From Stenogyne calaminthoides (taxonomy: Eukaryota; Streptophyta; Magnoliopsida; Lamiales; Lamiaceae): DNA of 64,000 bases. How positions within the stretch are numbered: position 1 is the stretch's first letter; every line of letters begins with the position of its first letter. A program made the position numbers and the translations under genes. Where the stretch lies: contig JBBCBC010000007.1 of NCBI GenBank assembly GCA_037126765.1, positions 21,833,667 to 21,897,666 on the forward strand. Reading direction: 5' to 3'. Shown here piece by piece: positions 33,809-44,716 of this stretch. Under the pieces are notes generated by a model. It was not told the DNA's origin. It searched no databases and worked only from the letters and a program-made list of their open reading frames with translations.

Positions 33809-34133
33809 TAATAAATATATATAATTTAATAATATGTATTAAGAGGTGAAGTGGGTCGATTTGGGCCCAGGATACTTCACTAGTGGACTGATCCTCAATT
33901 TTAAATCACGCATCCAAGTTTTAAATTATACTAGTATTCGTAATAAGTTGCATATAAATAAACAATTGTACTAAATAAAATAATTTTTCTGGGGGCACGG
34001 GTGACGTACTGGTAATATCTCTAGATTAATTGAGTGGAGTAATTAAAAAACAAGACCAAATCAAACATAAATATGTTAGTACTATATAATAATCCATCAA
34101 TACATTTGATATTGCTAAGGTTTACAGGAGACC
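33809..34133. other. AT-rich spacer
   Basis: Nothing was recognised apart from one GGGGGCACGGGTGACG stretch near 33991. Confidence 0.25.
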
Positions 34134-34822
34134 TGTTGAGGGAAATTAAAATAAATAGATTATTCCCGACCCTCTCTACAAGCTCGAACTTTTAGATGAG
34201 ACGGAATTCTCTCATGGTATCAGAGCGATGTAGTTTTTAATTTGAGGGATATTGAATGAGAACTCAAAGATTTTTTTATTATTTTTTTTTTTTTTGCACT
34301 ATAACAAGCATAAATTAACCCATTTGAAATGAAAATGTAATACAGATAAACTAAAATTCATTACGAACAAGTCTAGTCTACGTTGTAACATCTGAAGCAA
34401 TATTTCGGACTAGAAACAAACTACTACAAAAAGATAATTATAAAGGAAAAGCTACAATGTACGGGAAATAAATAGGCGACTTCTAGATGCCGACGGGAGA
34501 GAAAGAGCATAGGTCGAGCATTTGAGATTTATTGGCAATAGCCACAATCTTAAAAGATCTAATTTTTTAAAGATCTAATTTTTTATAGGTCGAGCTTTTA
34601 GATGAGACGGAATTCTCTTATGGTATCAGAACCCAGGTTGCGGGTTCGATTCCCGTGGAAGCACTCCACCCATTTAAATTGTCCACTATGTTGGTCCTCC
34701 TCTCCAGAGAGCAGAGACAATGATTCGGCCCACGAGTGAGGGGGAGTATTGAGAGAAATTAAAATAAATAGATTATTCCCGACCCTCTCTACAAGCTCGA
34801 GCTTTTAGATTAGACGGAATTA
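34134..34822 (+). mobile_element. TRIM-like miniature LTR retrotransposon, rearranged
   Basis: An 81-bp LTR (34134-34214, TGTTGAG...CTCTCA) is followed directly by the primer site TGGTATCAGAGC (34215-34226). About 370 bp later the end of the LTR recurs (34590-34620) with a second primer site TGGTATCAGAAC (34621-34632). A 115-bp internal region ends in GAGGGGGAG (polypurine-like), and a right LTR follows from 34747. The internal region contains GGGTTCGATTCCCG, which resembles a tRNA B box. It has no coding capacity, as expected for a TRIM. The doubled LTR end suggests recombination or insertion of one TRIM into another. Confidence 0.65.
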
Positions 34823-34932
34823 TCACAAGACCCAACCTTCACTTACATAATAGTAAAAGAAATGACAAAAAAACATCAAGAACATTAATCGTTCAAAAAA
34901 ACCATAAACAACATCACCAAAAGAGTGCCAAG

Positions 34933-35244
34933 TTAACCATCCAGCCAATCAAAACCTCGTCGAAATTTTCGACAAGATCTCCACCGGATTTGTCTGGTTA
35001 CCGACCCTAATGAGATATTTATAGTGTCATCCTTGACAACTTGAGCAACATCCAGCAGGAAGTCATAGTGGTTCATCAGTAAGGATAACAACTCGCAGAC
35101 AGTCTTCATTGTGTAACAAAGCATTCTTTTGTGGACAGTGATTGTTTCCTCCTTCGGTTGCTCCAGGCTCACGCCAACGCCTCAACAACTTTACGAGATG
35201 GTGGTGTTAGTTACCCACTCCTTGTTTGGAGTTTGTGCGGCCAT
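34933..35244 (-). pseudogene. Unrecognised gene remnant with promoter and two in-frame stops
   Basis: The minus-strand ATG at 35244 starts MAAQTPNKEWVTNTTIS, followed by TAA and, two codons later, TGA. The same frame then stays open for about 80 codons (EQPKEETITVHKRMLCYTMK, LLMNHYDFLLDVAQVVK, SLGSVTRQIRWRS). Continuity of frame across both stops suggests a recently inactivated protein-coding gene. The start lies about 75 bp downstream of a TATA box, in a plausible leader rich in CAACAA. The product is unknown: mostly alpha-helical composition, no membrane segment. It could be a host gene copy or a transduced fragment. Confidence 0.4.
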
Positions 35245-35316
35245 TTTTTTTGTTGATTTTAGAAACATAATTTTTGTTGTTGTTGGCTGATGGCCAATGA
35301 CATCAAAAGTTTCTAG

Positions 35317-35345
35317 TATTTATACAGAATGAGGGTTTAGGGTTT
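35317..35345 (-). promoter_or_regulatory. TATA box and double telo-box upstream of the 34933-35244 remnant
   Basis: On the minus strand the order is AAACCCTAAACCCT (35331-35345), then TATAAATA (35317-35324), then the leader and ATG at 35244. Telo-boxes are common in promoters of plant genes for translation and cell growth. Arrangement and spacing fit a true plant promoter. Confidence 0.5.
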
Positions 35346-36057
35346 GATCTCCTCCGGAAGAATGTCAAGATAAGATGTATCTTAGGCTTGTAATTTAGGC
35401 GGGATAATAGTTGTATTTCCCCCTAATTTCTATAAGTACAGTACTTGATATAATACTTTATAACTCTACTTTTCTCCATCTTTAATTCATGAAAGATCAC
35501 AATTTTCATGAAAGATCACAATTTTTTTGGGTTTTGTTCTATCTTTCCTACCATTACATTTGCTCAATTTAGGAGGGAGAGAGAGAGTGAATGTGTTTTC
35601 ATCTTATTAAATTGTCATATTTTGTTTCAAATTGTTCTTAGAATAATTTTGGTACGAGATTAATGCTTCCATTTTTTTTTGACATGTGTTTTTAAGGAAT
35701 TTTAATTTCGTCACATCCCCAGTATTTATATTTTTAATTGTTCTCTTCCTATATATATACATATATTTGAAGGGTTCTCTTCATTTTTTAATTGTACATA
35801 TATGGGGTGAAGTAAAATGGATTGTATATAGGTCTCCCCCTACATAATGATGAGAAGATTTAAAGGTTGATAGATATTATCCAATCAGTGTACTTTTACC
35901 AAGCTCTAATTGTATTCAAAGGGGAAATTATGCTGACCACTAAAATAAAATAAATGTAATTATTTTTTATTTTCGAAAGAAAATGTATGAACTGATAAAT
36001 TAATAATTTTCTGTGGATATACCTCATTTATTTCGTAAAAATAGATGTAATTTAAAG
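35346..36057. other. AT-rich spacer
   Basis: No gene is recognised. It contains short A/T tracts, a GA-rich patch near 35577 and TATATATA near 35752. Confidence 0.25.
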
Positions 36058-36685
36058 CAAGAGTGCATAAATTGAAAATCGCTAGGCGGACGGATTCTGG
36101 CCGCCTAGACGTTTGGTGTGTTTTTTTTTATATATTATTATTATTAATAATAATATAAATTATTTAATATAATCGTAATGAAATAAAGAATAAAGGTTGC
36201 GTATAAGGTAAGCAGCGCCATTTAATGGGTCAAAGAATATTCAACCAAATCCCGTGAAAGACTCATTAATTTTTCTTTTCCATATTCTAAATTCAAAACA
36301 ACCAACTCTTCATTCCAATTATCGAGAATCTCGAACGATCTTGGTTGAATCATTCCAAATTCCATGTCCCCAGCCCTTTAATCCACTGAGCGCGGGCAAC
36401 GGGGACGAGGGTAGGCATCGGCCAACGCAAGCGGTGGCCAGCGCAGGCAGCAGTGAGCGCCGATGGATTGAATTTACTCCCTCTCCCTTTCACAGTGAGT
36501 TTTGATTTGATTTGGTGGCGAGTTTCGCTTTGATGTAAAAAAGAAATCCGTCTATGACTGATTTTTTATTTTTTTTAAAAAAAACTTTTAATCAGCCGCC
36601 TAGGCGGCGCTTAATTCTGGAAACGACTTAATGTAGCGATTTGGATGAAATCGGGGTGCCGCCTAGGTCGATTTCTACATCCTTG
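36058..36685. mobile_element. Non-autonomous hAT element (628 bp)
   Basis: Inverted ends are CAAGAGTGCATAAATTGAAA on the left and, inverted, CAAGGATGTAGAAATCGACC on the right, followed by CGCCTAGGCGG-type subterminal motifs on both sides. Flanks ATTTAAAG and ATCTAAAG form an 8-bp duplication with one mismatch. A GC-rich block at about 36385-36470 resembles a captured or ancestral exon. The 83-codon frame at 36254-36505 crosses it but has no recognised domain. Confidence 0.75.
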
Positions 36686-36693
36686 ATCTAAAG

Positions 36694-38240
36694 TAGTACT
36701 ACAAAACCATGGTTTTGAATAAGTAATTGTTTTATACTATACATTATAAATGAATTTATAAGTGTAGCACTAGACCCTACGTTGTAATGATGAAAAGAAT
36801 TCTTGGGAAGACTCATTTGTTAAATAGACGAAGTCATACTTATTTGGGTTGATTGGAAATGCATGTTTGGCCATTGGTTGGAAACTATAATTGATGTTTT
36901 ACAAATGAATTTTTTGTTTAATATTTGATGTTTAGTTGCATACATTATAATTTGGGTATACTTTAGTAAGTCTAATAATAATACCAAATTATATTTCATA
37001 ATAATTAAATTAAAGATGTGGTAAATTAAGTGAGCTCAATATCAACATAAACGTAGATATTTAACATAAACATAGAAAGAGTGTTCCACACATGGACAAA
37101 CTATAACATAGGACTTACATTACATGATGCACATAGAAATTAACCTAAACAGGTCCATTCACAAAAATAACATTAATATATAACATAACACAATTAGGTA
37201 AATTCACCCAATAATTGGTTAACTTATTTGTCCCAATTAGCTTAATTTGGCCTTACCCAACTCATTCTTGGCATATTCAAGATAGCCTTTAAGACTGGTC
37301 TTCTCCTCATGGTCAGTAGAACAATGATTGCACCTTAAGCTTTAGAATAATTTCTTTAAGGCTCAATTTGATGTCCAACAATAACATTAAGTTTTTTTTT
37401 TTGTCAATTCGAGCACCCACTTTTCCAGCTGAAACCAAAAAAAATATATAAATATAATACTTCATAAGAATTGAATGCACGCATAAGGACTCAATTAAAG
37501 TTTATGTTTGTAGCCAAAAAAATTAATGTTTCAAAATTAAAACCCTGTATATATCTGCCATCTCCTCTGCAATTTGGATTTTATTTTTCAATTGTGCTTC
37601 CCTTGGAAACAAAAAATTAAATAGTTATTACAATCAATATCAAATTTGAGTATTGAAATTTTTCTCAAATATTCCATAAAGCAAAAGTCAAATCCGAAGA
37701 CAAAAGAAAGTAGAGAACAATTATATCGAACTCAGGTGAATATGGAATACGATGGTGGGAAAATTACCTGAAAAAATTGATTGCATCTTGGCTATGATGT
37801 TCGTGTTCAGTGCCTTCAGAAGCGTAGAGAGAGAGAGAGAGAGAGAGTTGAATGCTGAAATTAAGATTTACGATCACTCACAACTTACAATAATTTTAAT
37901 TGGTGACTAGAATTTGAATTAAAGATTCGAATCAGAGTCGATGGTCTCCTTGATTACACATTTTCTCCATCATTCTCACCGAGTTCCCAGTTTGATTTGG
38001 GTGGAGTCTTCCGTTTAAGGGTATAATTGGGTTTTTGTCCGACTGATAACATAGGTATAACATGGGTCAAGTGTGAGACTCGTCTCATGTATGAGACTGA
38101 CTCACACAAGAGTGCCTCAAATATAAATTAGACAACCAAAATTTACGTTATACTTCTATTTAATAAGTATTATACTTTCCAATGTGATTAATGACATGTA
38201 GTTATATTAGTAAATGAATTAGAAAAACGTTATTTTACAT
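36694..38240. other. AT-rich spacer with a GA microsatellite
   Basis: An (AG)n tract lies at 37826-37847. Around 38065-38115 are GTGAGACTCGTCTCA-like palindromic motifs. I see no coding region or bounded element. Confidence 0.3.
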
Positions 38241-38249
38241 GGAAACACA

Positions 38250-38327
38250 TATATAATTGGGACTGGGTATAGAATTATCAATTAAATATGAGGGAAGCTC
38301 TTGGCGATTTGTTCACTGCAAACCCTA
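38250..38327 (+). promoter_or_regulatory. Candidate host promoter: TATA box and telo-box
   Basis: TATATAAT at 38250-38257 is followed about 60 bp later by AAACCCTA (38320-38327) in a GC-richer stretch, then by an ATG in good context at 38373. This is the layout of many plant housekeeping genes, where the telo-box lies in the 5' leader. Confidence 0.4.
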
Positions 38328-38372
38328 GCCGCTGCAATCTTTCTTCCAGTCATCTAACCGCCATCGACCGCC

Positions 38373-38409
38373 ATGACGCCGAAATTCTCAGCATTGACGC
38401 AAACCATAG
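38373..38409 (+). CDS. Candidate first coding exon of a TE-interrupted host gene
   Basis: ATG at 38373 in the context CGACCGCC-ATG opens MTPKFSALTQTI, followed by a possible splice donor (AG|GTGAC at 38409/38410). The 5' side has TATA and telo-box signals; the 3' side is GC-richer sequence with further telo-box-like text (TAGGGTTT near 38577), then the CACTA element at 38623. A possible downstream exon in matching phase is at 57107-57201, which would make an intron of 18.7 kb filled with transposons. No family is recognised and the coding part is short, so chance is a real alternative. Confidence 0.25.
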
Positions 38410-38622
38410 GTGACACCCTTACTTCTCAGTTTTTTGGCACAAGAATTCACTGGCCTCCAACTTCCTCTGTCGCTGGTCGTCGCTCTTTAGTCTAGAAGTT
38501 GTGATCCTGATTACAATCGCACAATGCCCGCGACTGCTCCCTTCCCTAGGGTTCTGTCTGATTCGATGTAATTTTTAGGGTTTAGACGATGCATGCGCTG
38601 GAGATTTCTAGGGCTTCGCTCA
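38410..38622. other. Putative start of intron or leader before the CACTA element
   Basis: The sequence is moderately GC-rich with a TAGGGTTT telo-box-like motif near 38577. It resembles a plant 5' leader intron. The CACTA terminus begins at 38623. Confidence 0.25.
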
Positions 38623-39149
38623 CACTACAAAAAAACACTGATTTAACAAGGATTGTCAAAGAGGGGCGAAAAAACCTCGTTAATTACCGAGGTTTTTAAT
38701 GAGGGAATGTATTAATGAGGGTGTACTGCGCTCGGCAAACCACGAGGAGAAAGCCGAGGGTTTGACCCTCATCAAAGATTCCCGAGGGAAGAATCCCTCG
38801 GCAAAAGCATCGGAAAATGTAACGAGGGTTTCTAAACCCTCAGCAAACACGTATGCAATTTCACGAGGGTTTTAGACCCTTGACAATTTAAATTTACTAC
38901 ACTGTTGCAGAAGTCTCGTTGCCCGAGGAAGAATCTGCAGTTGACGAGGACAAGAGGCCCTCTTTAATACCCTCGGCAAAATAAAAACAAACCACCACCT
39001 GCATGCCCATTTTTTCATTTCATACGGTAAGAGGGGAAGAAAGAAGAGATGCAAAAACTAAAGAGAGGCAAGTGGGAAGCTGACCACCGCTGCCTCCTCA
39101 GGAATATTTATACGGTAAGGTTTTTTCGTTTGAATCGTTATAAGTATTA
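38623..39149. repeat. Left subterminal repeats of the CACTA element
   Basis: Repeated AGGGTTT(A)GACCCTC, CGAGGG and CCCTCGGCAAA motifs occur in both orientations from 38660 to 38980. Such arrays bind the CACTA accessory protein and are reused at 54000-54270. Confidence 0.75.
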
Positions 39150-39154
39150 GTTGT
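39150..39154. repeat. Target-site duplication GTTGT, left copy (gypsy)
   Basis: GTTGT precedes TGTTGTACCC and is repeated at 50952-50956 after ACAACA. Joining the flanks restores TTAGTTGTTTTATTG, a unit of the local tandem array. Confidence 0.88.
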
Positions 39155-39814
39155 TGTTGTACCCGGTTTGATTACCGACGAACAAACAAACAATTTGATA
39201 AGGCTCCGATCAATATAGTAGCGAAAGCAATAAATAACACACGATTTGATTACCCAGTTCGTCCGTGAAATAGACTACATCTGGGGGCACCAAGCCAGGA
39301 TATTTTACTGTATAATTTATGCCTAGGATACTAAGTTTTCGACCCTTTACCATGTACAATACAAGTTACATTTATAGACATAGAACTAGGGTCACAATCT
39401 TCGTGGGCTTCCTCTCGTGGGCTAACCTAGGGTTTCAGCTGCCAGGCTTGGATTTCCTTTCTTATCCTGCAAGTCGCGCTCACAGATATACTTACCCTGG
39501 TTATGATCCGATAAATCCGCCTCACTAACTACCCGAATCTTTTCCATGTTTATCTTCACCTAACTTCGAGACCTAATCGGTCCCTTGGGTTCTTCTTCAA
39601 ATTAAACTGCGACCTCTTTTTTATCGAGCGGCTCGGCGACCTCTTTGCTATCCAAACCGGCTCCATGACTGCGTATCTTCCCGAACCGGCGACTTATGCG
39701 ATCCCTCGAAGTCGCCTCAAGTCTTGCTCTGTCAGGCTAAGTCGGACGATAGTCTTACCATAGGATGGTCCCAATGCCGGCCTTATCAAGTCACAGTTAT
39801 TTCCCCTTACAACA
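39155..39814 (-). repeat. gypsy 3' LTR (660 bp)
   Basis: It starts TGTTGTACCCGG and ends CTTACAACA. On the minus strand the bases before it read TTGAGGGGCAAT, the polypurine tract. It matches the right LTR except for a divergent stretch at about 39590-39710. A minus-strand TATA box (CTATAAATG) is at about 39370-39379. Confidence 0.88.
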
Positions 39815-40132
39815 ATTGCCCCTCAAGACAAGGTCGCAAGCTTGCTTTGGGGCCTTGTCTTGAACCGTCGATGTTTAACGAGTTATGGAAAGTCGGCCAC
39901 GGGACCTGTTCCCGAGTCAAATCTTCGTCCTTGTGGAGTCCTACAGTCGCCTCGATCTCCCAAATCGTCTTGACGTGTAATGAGTCATAATGATGACTTT
40001 GCGGCGAATGCGTTTCAAGTCATAAACTGTAACCGGTGTCGTGTGTGTTTCCTATCTTATTTGTCCGTATGCGACCTCAATTTTTGCGGGGGGCCTCGAG
40101 AGTTCGAATTTGTACTTTCGACCCCCTTCCCT

Positions 40133-40142
40133 TCTCTATAAA
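40133..40142 (+). promoter_or_regulatory. TATA box of antisense gene module A
   Basis: CTCTATAAATAGG lies about 145 bp before the module A ATG at 40283, with a leader free of upstream ATG in good context. A matching box (TTCTATGAATAGG) precedes module B at about 43618. Confidence 0.55.
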
Positions 40143-40282
40143 TAGGCCTAGGGCTCCACACCTTAAATCCTTCTTCTTTCTCGTTTCCAAGACTTATAAA
40201 ATTCGAGCCTCTCAGATCCGTTTTTCCGGTTGCTTCCAGAGACCAACCGCTTTTCAGTAAATCTCCTCTCTGTTTCACATCA

Positions 40283-40918
40283 ATGGCATCCGGCTCGAAA
40301 TCTGCTCCTACGCCCCCTTCGTTTATGGTTTCATCGTCATCCGACGATGATAACACGGCGATCACCGAATTGTACCGCCGCAACCAGAGTGAGACCGCCG
40401 CCCCCAACGCCGAAGTGCCCCCGACCGCCAGTGCATCAAGCGTCGGCCGGGACGACGATGGAGACGTCCACGACCAATTCCTAATGGAGTTGGAGGAAAT
40501 TACTCATGTCCCTGCTCTAGAGCCGAGCTCTCTTCATACGGTCGCGCCGCCAAGGATGGAGGAGACCGAATCCTCTAACCAGGCCCGAAGGTATGGTGCC
40601 TACGAGCGGGTCTTCGATTATCGCTCATATGAGGCCCGGGCCCCATATAAGAGACCTGACCTCAGCTACCGGAAGTTGGTCAAGTCGGATTTTGTGGCGT
40701 CGCTTGAGAAAAATAGGTCGGTTCTTTCAGACGGATATGTGCGATCCCTCTACCGCCTTTACAAGGTCCCCTGGGACGTGCACTTTTATGGGGCAACCTC
40801 CGACCGATCAGCCGCCACCTGGGATGATCCCGGTGAACGAGCACACAATGGAGGCCAGGATCCGATTCCGCCGCCGGGCTATCTCCCTTTCTTTGGCGCT
40901 TTTGGAACCAAAGCTTAA
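40283..40918 (+). CDS. Antisense ORF of the gypsy element, module A, N-terminal part (211 aa)
   Basis: It starts MASGSKSAPTPPSFMVSSSS, then an acidic DDDNTAI segment, a low-complexity Pro/Ala region, GRDDDGD, and a more ordered C-terminal part (SYRKLVKSDFVASLEKNR, YRLYKVPWDVHFYG, PPPGYLPFFGAFG). It resembles the antisense proteins of plant Tat elements often annotated as putative gypsy-type transposon domain; that link is from general memory of the family. The frame stops at 40918, where the homologous protein would continue. The ORF runs opposite to gag-pol and has its own TATA box. Function is unknown in this family. Confidence 0.6.
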   Translation: MASGSKSAPTPPSFMVSSSSDDDNTAITELYRRNQSETAAPNAEVPPTASASSVGRDDDGDVHDQFLMELEEITHVPALEPSSLHTVAPPRMEETESSNQARRYGAYERVFDYRSYEARAPYKRPDLSYRKLVKSDFVASLEKNRSVLSDGYVRSLYRLYKVPWDVHFYGATSDRSAATWDDPGERAHNGGQDPIPPPGYLPFFGAFGTKA

Positions 40919-43064
40919 CCCGGATCACTCCTAATGGATGGAGTTACATTCTTTCTACCATGACAAGATTTCGGGCAGTCGGGCCGCAACGACACGATTA
41001 CCAACCCGGGGTGAGGCCTTCGTGATGATTCTAATCCATCGTTCGGGCCATTATAATGTCGCGGCGACCAAGCGAAAGGTCGAGAACCCGTGAGCGGGAT
41101 TCCCAACAAGATCTAGGGCTGGCATAATAAGTGGTGGTTTGTTAGGGGGGGCGTGGGAGTCCGTGGACCCTTCGAACACTCTGCCCGATCCATGTCCCAA
41201 CCGATTATCGACGTTGCGGGTTGCGGTGGTGGGTTTTCGTTTTTCAGAGCTTAGATCTTTGTCTTGATCTAATTCTCCTCTTCTTTTACGATCTTCACAC
41301 ACTTTTTTTGCCAGGCCTTTCTTTGGGATTTTTACGGAGGCGAATAACATTGTTCACGATACTCCTCCGAGTTGGCGAGACTTGAACACTCTAACTACCG
41401 AACTCGGCCAGACTTAATCTTGGGCACATTACATATACTCGCGTCATTTGAAAATCCCCTAGTAAGTATTCTTACTCGTCGGCTTATCAAACTTTCGTTT
41501 GTTGACGATCGATCGATTGCAATTTCAATGTTTCTGCGGTCCCCAACATCCCCATTCCATTTAAATCCTTGACCTCTTTGCGGGCGTTTTGGCCTCCCAT
41601 AAGAAGTCCGTTCTAGAGGCGGATGAGTGATGGCGACCTCGAGGCCGCTTCCTCCTAGATCACGAGGTTTTTTCCTCCAGCTCTGGCCCCCACCGGCCCT
41701 TCCAATCACGACAAAGGCAAGAGGATACACGGGTCGACCACGACTTCCGGGTCCGCCGAAGCAAAGTGAGTGGCGAGATTATGACCTACACATCTAAATC
41801 AACAGGCCGGGTAAGCCGATCGAGTCCGCCCCACATCGCAACCCTCGCCATTTTGTCCCCCGACCTTGTCACGCCACCAGCTCAGCGACGGCTTCACGGG
41901 CCCCGGAGAGGTCATTATGAAATGATGACTCCTTCCTAGGCTGGGACGAGAACGAAAGTGAACGAGTAAGTTTTCATCACGATCCGCGATATTCTCTTCA
42001 AGGTTATTTCCCTCAAGGGCCTAACGATTCACCCTTTTTTACAAAATGCTCACCCGCCCAACGACTCGGGCCCGAGGTGGTTAGCTTCCTGAGGTGCTCA
42101 CCACTTCAATTGGCCGAGCTCCTTGACAAGTGGCCGGGCGGGCTTCCGCAAAGGTGCATAACCCCCCCGGGGTGGACGCAAGACAGATCACGCCAACGCT
42201 GCTGCATAGCGATTCGCAACATGTACTCGCCATGGTCTACACCTAAAAGGCGGCCTTTTTCATGGAGAAGTCCAACGCCTAAAAGAGATCGAGTCCCGAC
42301 GCTCCCGAGTCGCAAGCTCGGGTAATGGACGCCAAGACGACCTCGCGATGATGAGACCCGCATGGATGGAGAAGACCAATTCAGAGCACCTTCTACGGAT
42401 CTTGACCCTCGAGGGTCGCCTGGCCGATGGGAGGTGGACTGTCATGGAGAGGCCGGGTTGGGTCTGCAGGAAGGGCGGGCAGCCGAGGCGATGCCGAGAA
42501 ATTAAAGACGATCCAGTGAGAGACAAAGGCCGAGGTGGAGGCCGGCCGAGAGTGAGTGGAGCCGGGCCGGAGCGGGGTGGCAGACATCATGGAGGCCCGC
42601 CTCAAGGCCGCCAATGAGGTAAACGCCAATTTTAGACGTGATGGCCTTTGTGGGTGCCATCCAGATCTGTCATCAGGCGAACCTCGGGCGACCTTCTTGG
42701 GCTTGTCGCCGATCTCAAGGACTATATGCATGTGACAACCTTTGGCCCCCGATATTCTGCTTTGGAGATCGAGACTTGGAGGACATGGGCATTGATCTCA
42801 TTCTTTCCGGACCTAAGTCGGATCATCGCCTCTCTCCGACACTTTCCGAAGGCGATCTCCCCCGTTGTCATATCTTCTGAGCCCATTGTGGAGGAGGTGC
42901 GGGGCTTGGAGGTCGTTCCCCCCGCGGTTGTCAATCCCTCCGAGCCCATCGTAGAGGAGGTGCCAAGCTCGGAGGTGGTTCCCCCGATCGACATGTCCTC
43001 AGGAGCCGTTGTGGAGAAAGGTATCAAGCCTCGAGGTCGATCCGATCATGCGGCGATTACCTAA
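40919..43064 (+). pseudogene. Antisense module A, degraded continuation
   Basis: The coding trace continues in several frames: a WWFVRGG patch near 41130, then a charged, probably coiled-coil segment near 42200-42600 (read in mixed frames), and a last open stretch to 43064 with FGPRYSALEIETWRTWAL. Near the end an imperfect peptide repeat, SEPIVEEV...EVVPP, occurs twice plus a partial third (about 42880-43020, 60-75 bp spacing). Module A ends near 43230 with AATGAAAGAAGTTATTTTATTTTT, similar to the tail of module B. Multiple frameshifts mean no full product. Confidence 0.5.
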
Positions 43065-43289
43065 CAGAGCCCTCGCTTCGGGGCGGTCAACACCCGCCCT
43101 CAAGCGCCCCTCTTGAGAAGGATTGAAGTTGCAGCCTACCGATCACTTTTTATTTTTCTTTTACCATTATCCGGCCGCCGGGCCTTGATTTGTAATGCAT
43201 AACCTCCCGACCTTCGGGTCCTTATCAATGAAAGAAGTTATTTTATTTTTCGTCTCATCTGGTATTTGTCTTATTAAATAAAACTCCCA

Positions 43290-44372
43290 TATTTCATCCC
43301 CCTAAGTCGAGGTCGCAAACTCGCATTGGGGCCTTGACTTGAACTGTATTCTTTCACTGACTTCCGGAAAGTCAGACTTGGGAAGTGTGCCTTCGCCGAA
43401 TCCCCACCCTCGGGGAGGCGAACTGTCGCCTCGGTTTCCCGAACCGGCTTGATGTGTGATAGACCCGCAATGATGGCCTGGGTATTTGGTGACTTCGCGA
43501 CGTAGTAAATTGAACCGGTCGGCGATACAGCGTCTTCTTTCTGTATGGCTTATGGGTGGAATTTCTTAGGGGGGGGCCCTTGAGAGTCGAAATTTTGCAA
43601 TCTCACCCCCGCCTTTCTTCTATGAATAGGACAGAATTTTCAGAATTGCGATACACATTTTCCCCCTCTGCTCTCCCATATATCGTCCTCAAGCTTATGT
43701 ATGGGTAACTCCGGCGAGTCCCCCACTTTGAGGCACCCTCCGGCGACGGGCTTTTCCTGCTCTACACACATGACCTCCGATATTCAGTCCATCCCCGCGT
43801 TTTCCCCGTTTCTGATCTTGCCTTCATCGGAGGATGACCATACGGCCATTGCCAAGTTTTGTTGCCATCCGGGTGGCGGGTCGGCCGCTGCCATGGTGGA
43901 GATGCCCCTGGCCCTCTGTACCTTGGGCGCCGATCGGGATGACGGGATTAATGGTGATGGGCATCTCCTGACATGTAATATGGGTTTAGTATTTTATATG
44001 TGAATCCGATCAGGTCAAAATGCCCTTCACAATCCCTTGAATTTTTTGCACCACATGTATGACACTCGTGTTCATTTAAAGAGGGAAGTCTCATTGCTGC
44101 ATCTGACACTTCACGGATGTTGAAACATCATTTTCTGATAGTTTTGCAGTATCCTCCTTAGCGACCTCCTTGATATCAGAGTGTCGTGACTCCAGTAACT
44201 CTGTAGTCCAGACCAAGTCGCTTGCTCGAGTAGATTCGTTAGTACAGATCAAGTCGCTAGCTCGCCTGCGAAAATGTATTGTATTGGAATGCTTCCTTTT
44301 CCTGACCTCCGGGTCTATTGTAATGGGATTTTTCCCAACATCGGGGTCTTTATTAATGAAATTCTCCTTTTA
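43290..44372 (+). pseudogene. Antisense module B: diverged, shortened duplicate of module A
   Basis: The start (GTCGAGGTCGCAAACTCGCA, GGGGCCTTGACTTGAAC) matches the start of module A at about 39826 (AAGGTCGCAAGCTTGC, GGGGCCTTGTCTTGAAC). Agreement continues through a CTTGACGTGTAATGAGTC / CTTGATGTGTGATAGACC block to a TATA-like box. The ATG at 43770 opens MTSDIQSIPAFSPFLILPSS, then EDDHTAI and GADRDDGINGDGH, matching the spacing of module A. The frame ends at 44003 after 77 codons. The 3' tail (GGGTCTTTATTAATGAAATT at about 44343) matches that of module A. The middle is deleted. Confidence 0.6.
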
Positions 44373-44716
44373 ATTCCTTTGTCGTGTTGACTCGATTTCC
44401 TTATGCGATTTTGCCTATTCCTTGTCGTCTTAATATTTATGCGACTTGTTTACTGGACATTTGCTTAATCGTCTTACAAAGTCGGGATTTATCGCATCCT
44501 AAAGGGCTGTGATTTGTTCTCCGGTGTTTCGAAAGTCGCACCTCGGGTTCGCACTTTATCGATCATTTGTTTTTTCATGTGGCCTGCACGTTATCAATCA
44601 TGTCTTTCATGCGACCCACTTGGTTTTCACAAGAATTTTTCATTCAAGTAGAATAGAGAATTAGTGTTAACCGAAACATTTGTTTACATCGATGTGATCG
44701 GTACAAAGGTGTAAAT

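Noticed and set aside
34621..34670. Possible tRNA gene (B-box-like GGGTTCGATTCCCG)
   Set aside because: No acceptor stem, anticodon arm or A box of a complete tRNA can be found; the context is a TRIM internal region.
42077..42731. Multiple overlapping frames of 80-112 codons on both strands
   Set aside because: They are shadows in the degraded, GC-rich antisense module A; only a mixed-frame coding trace is supported.
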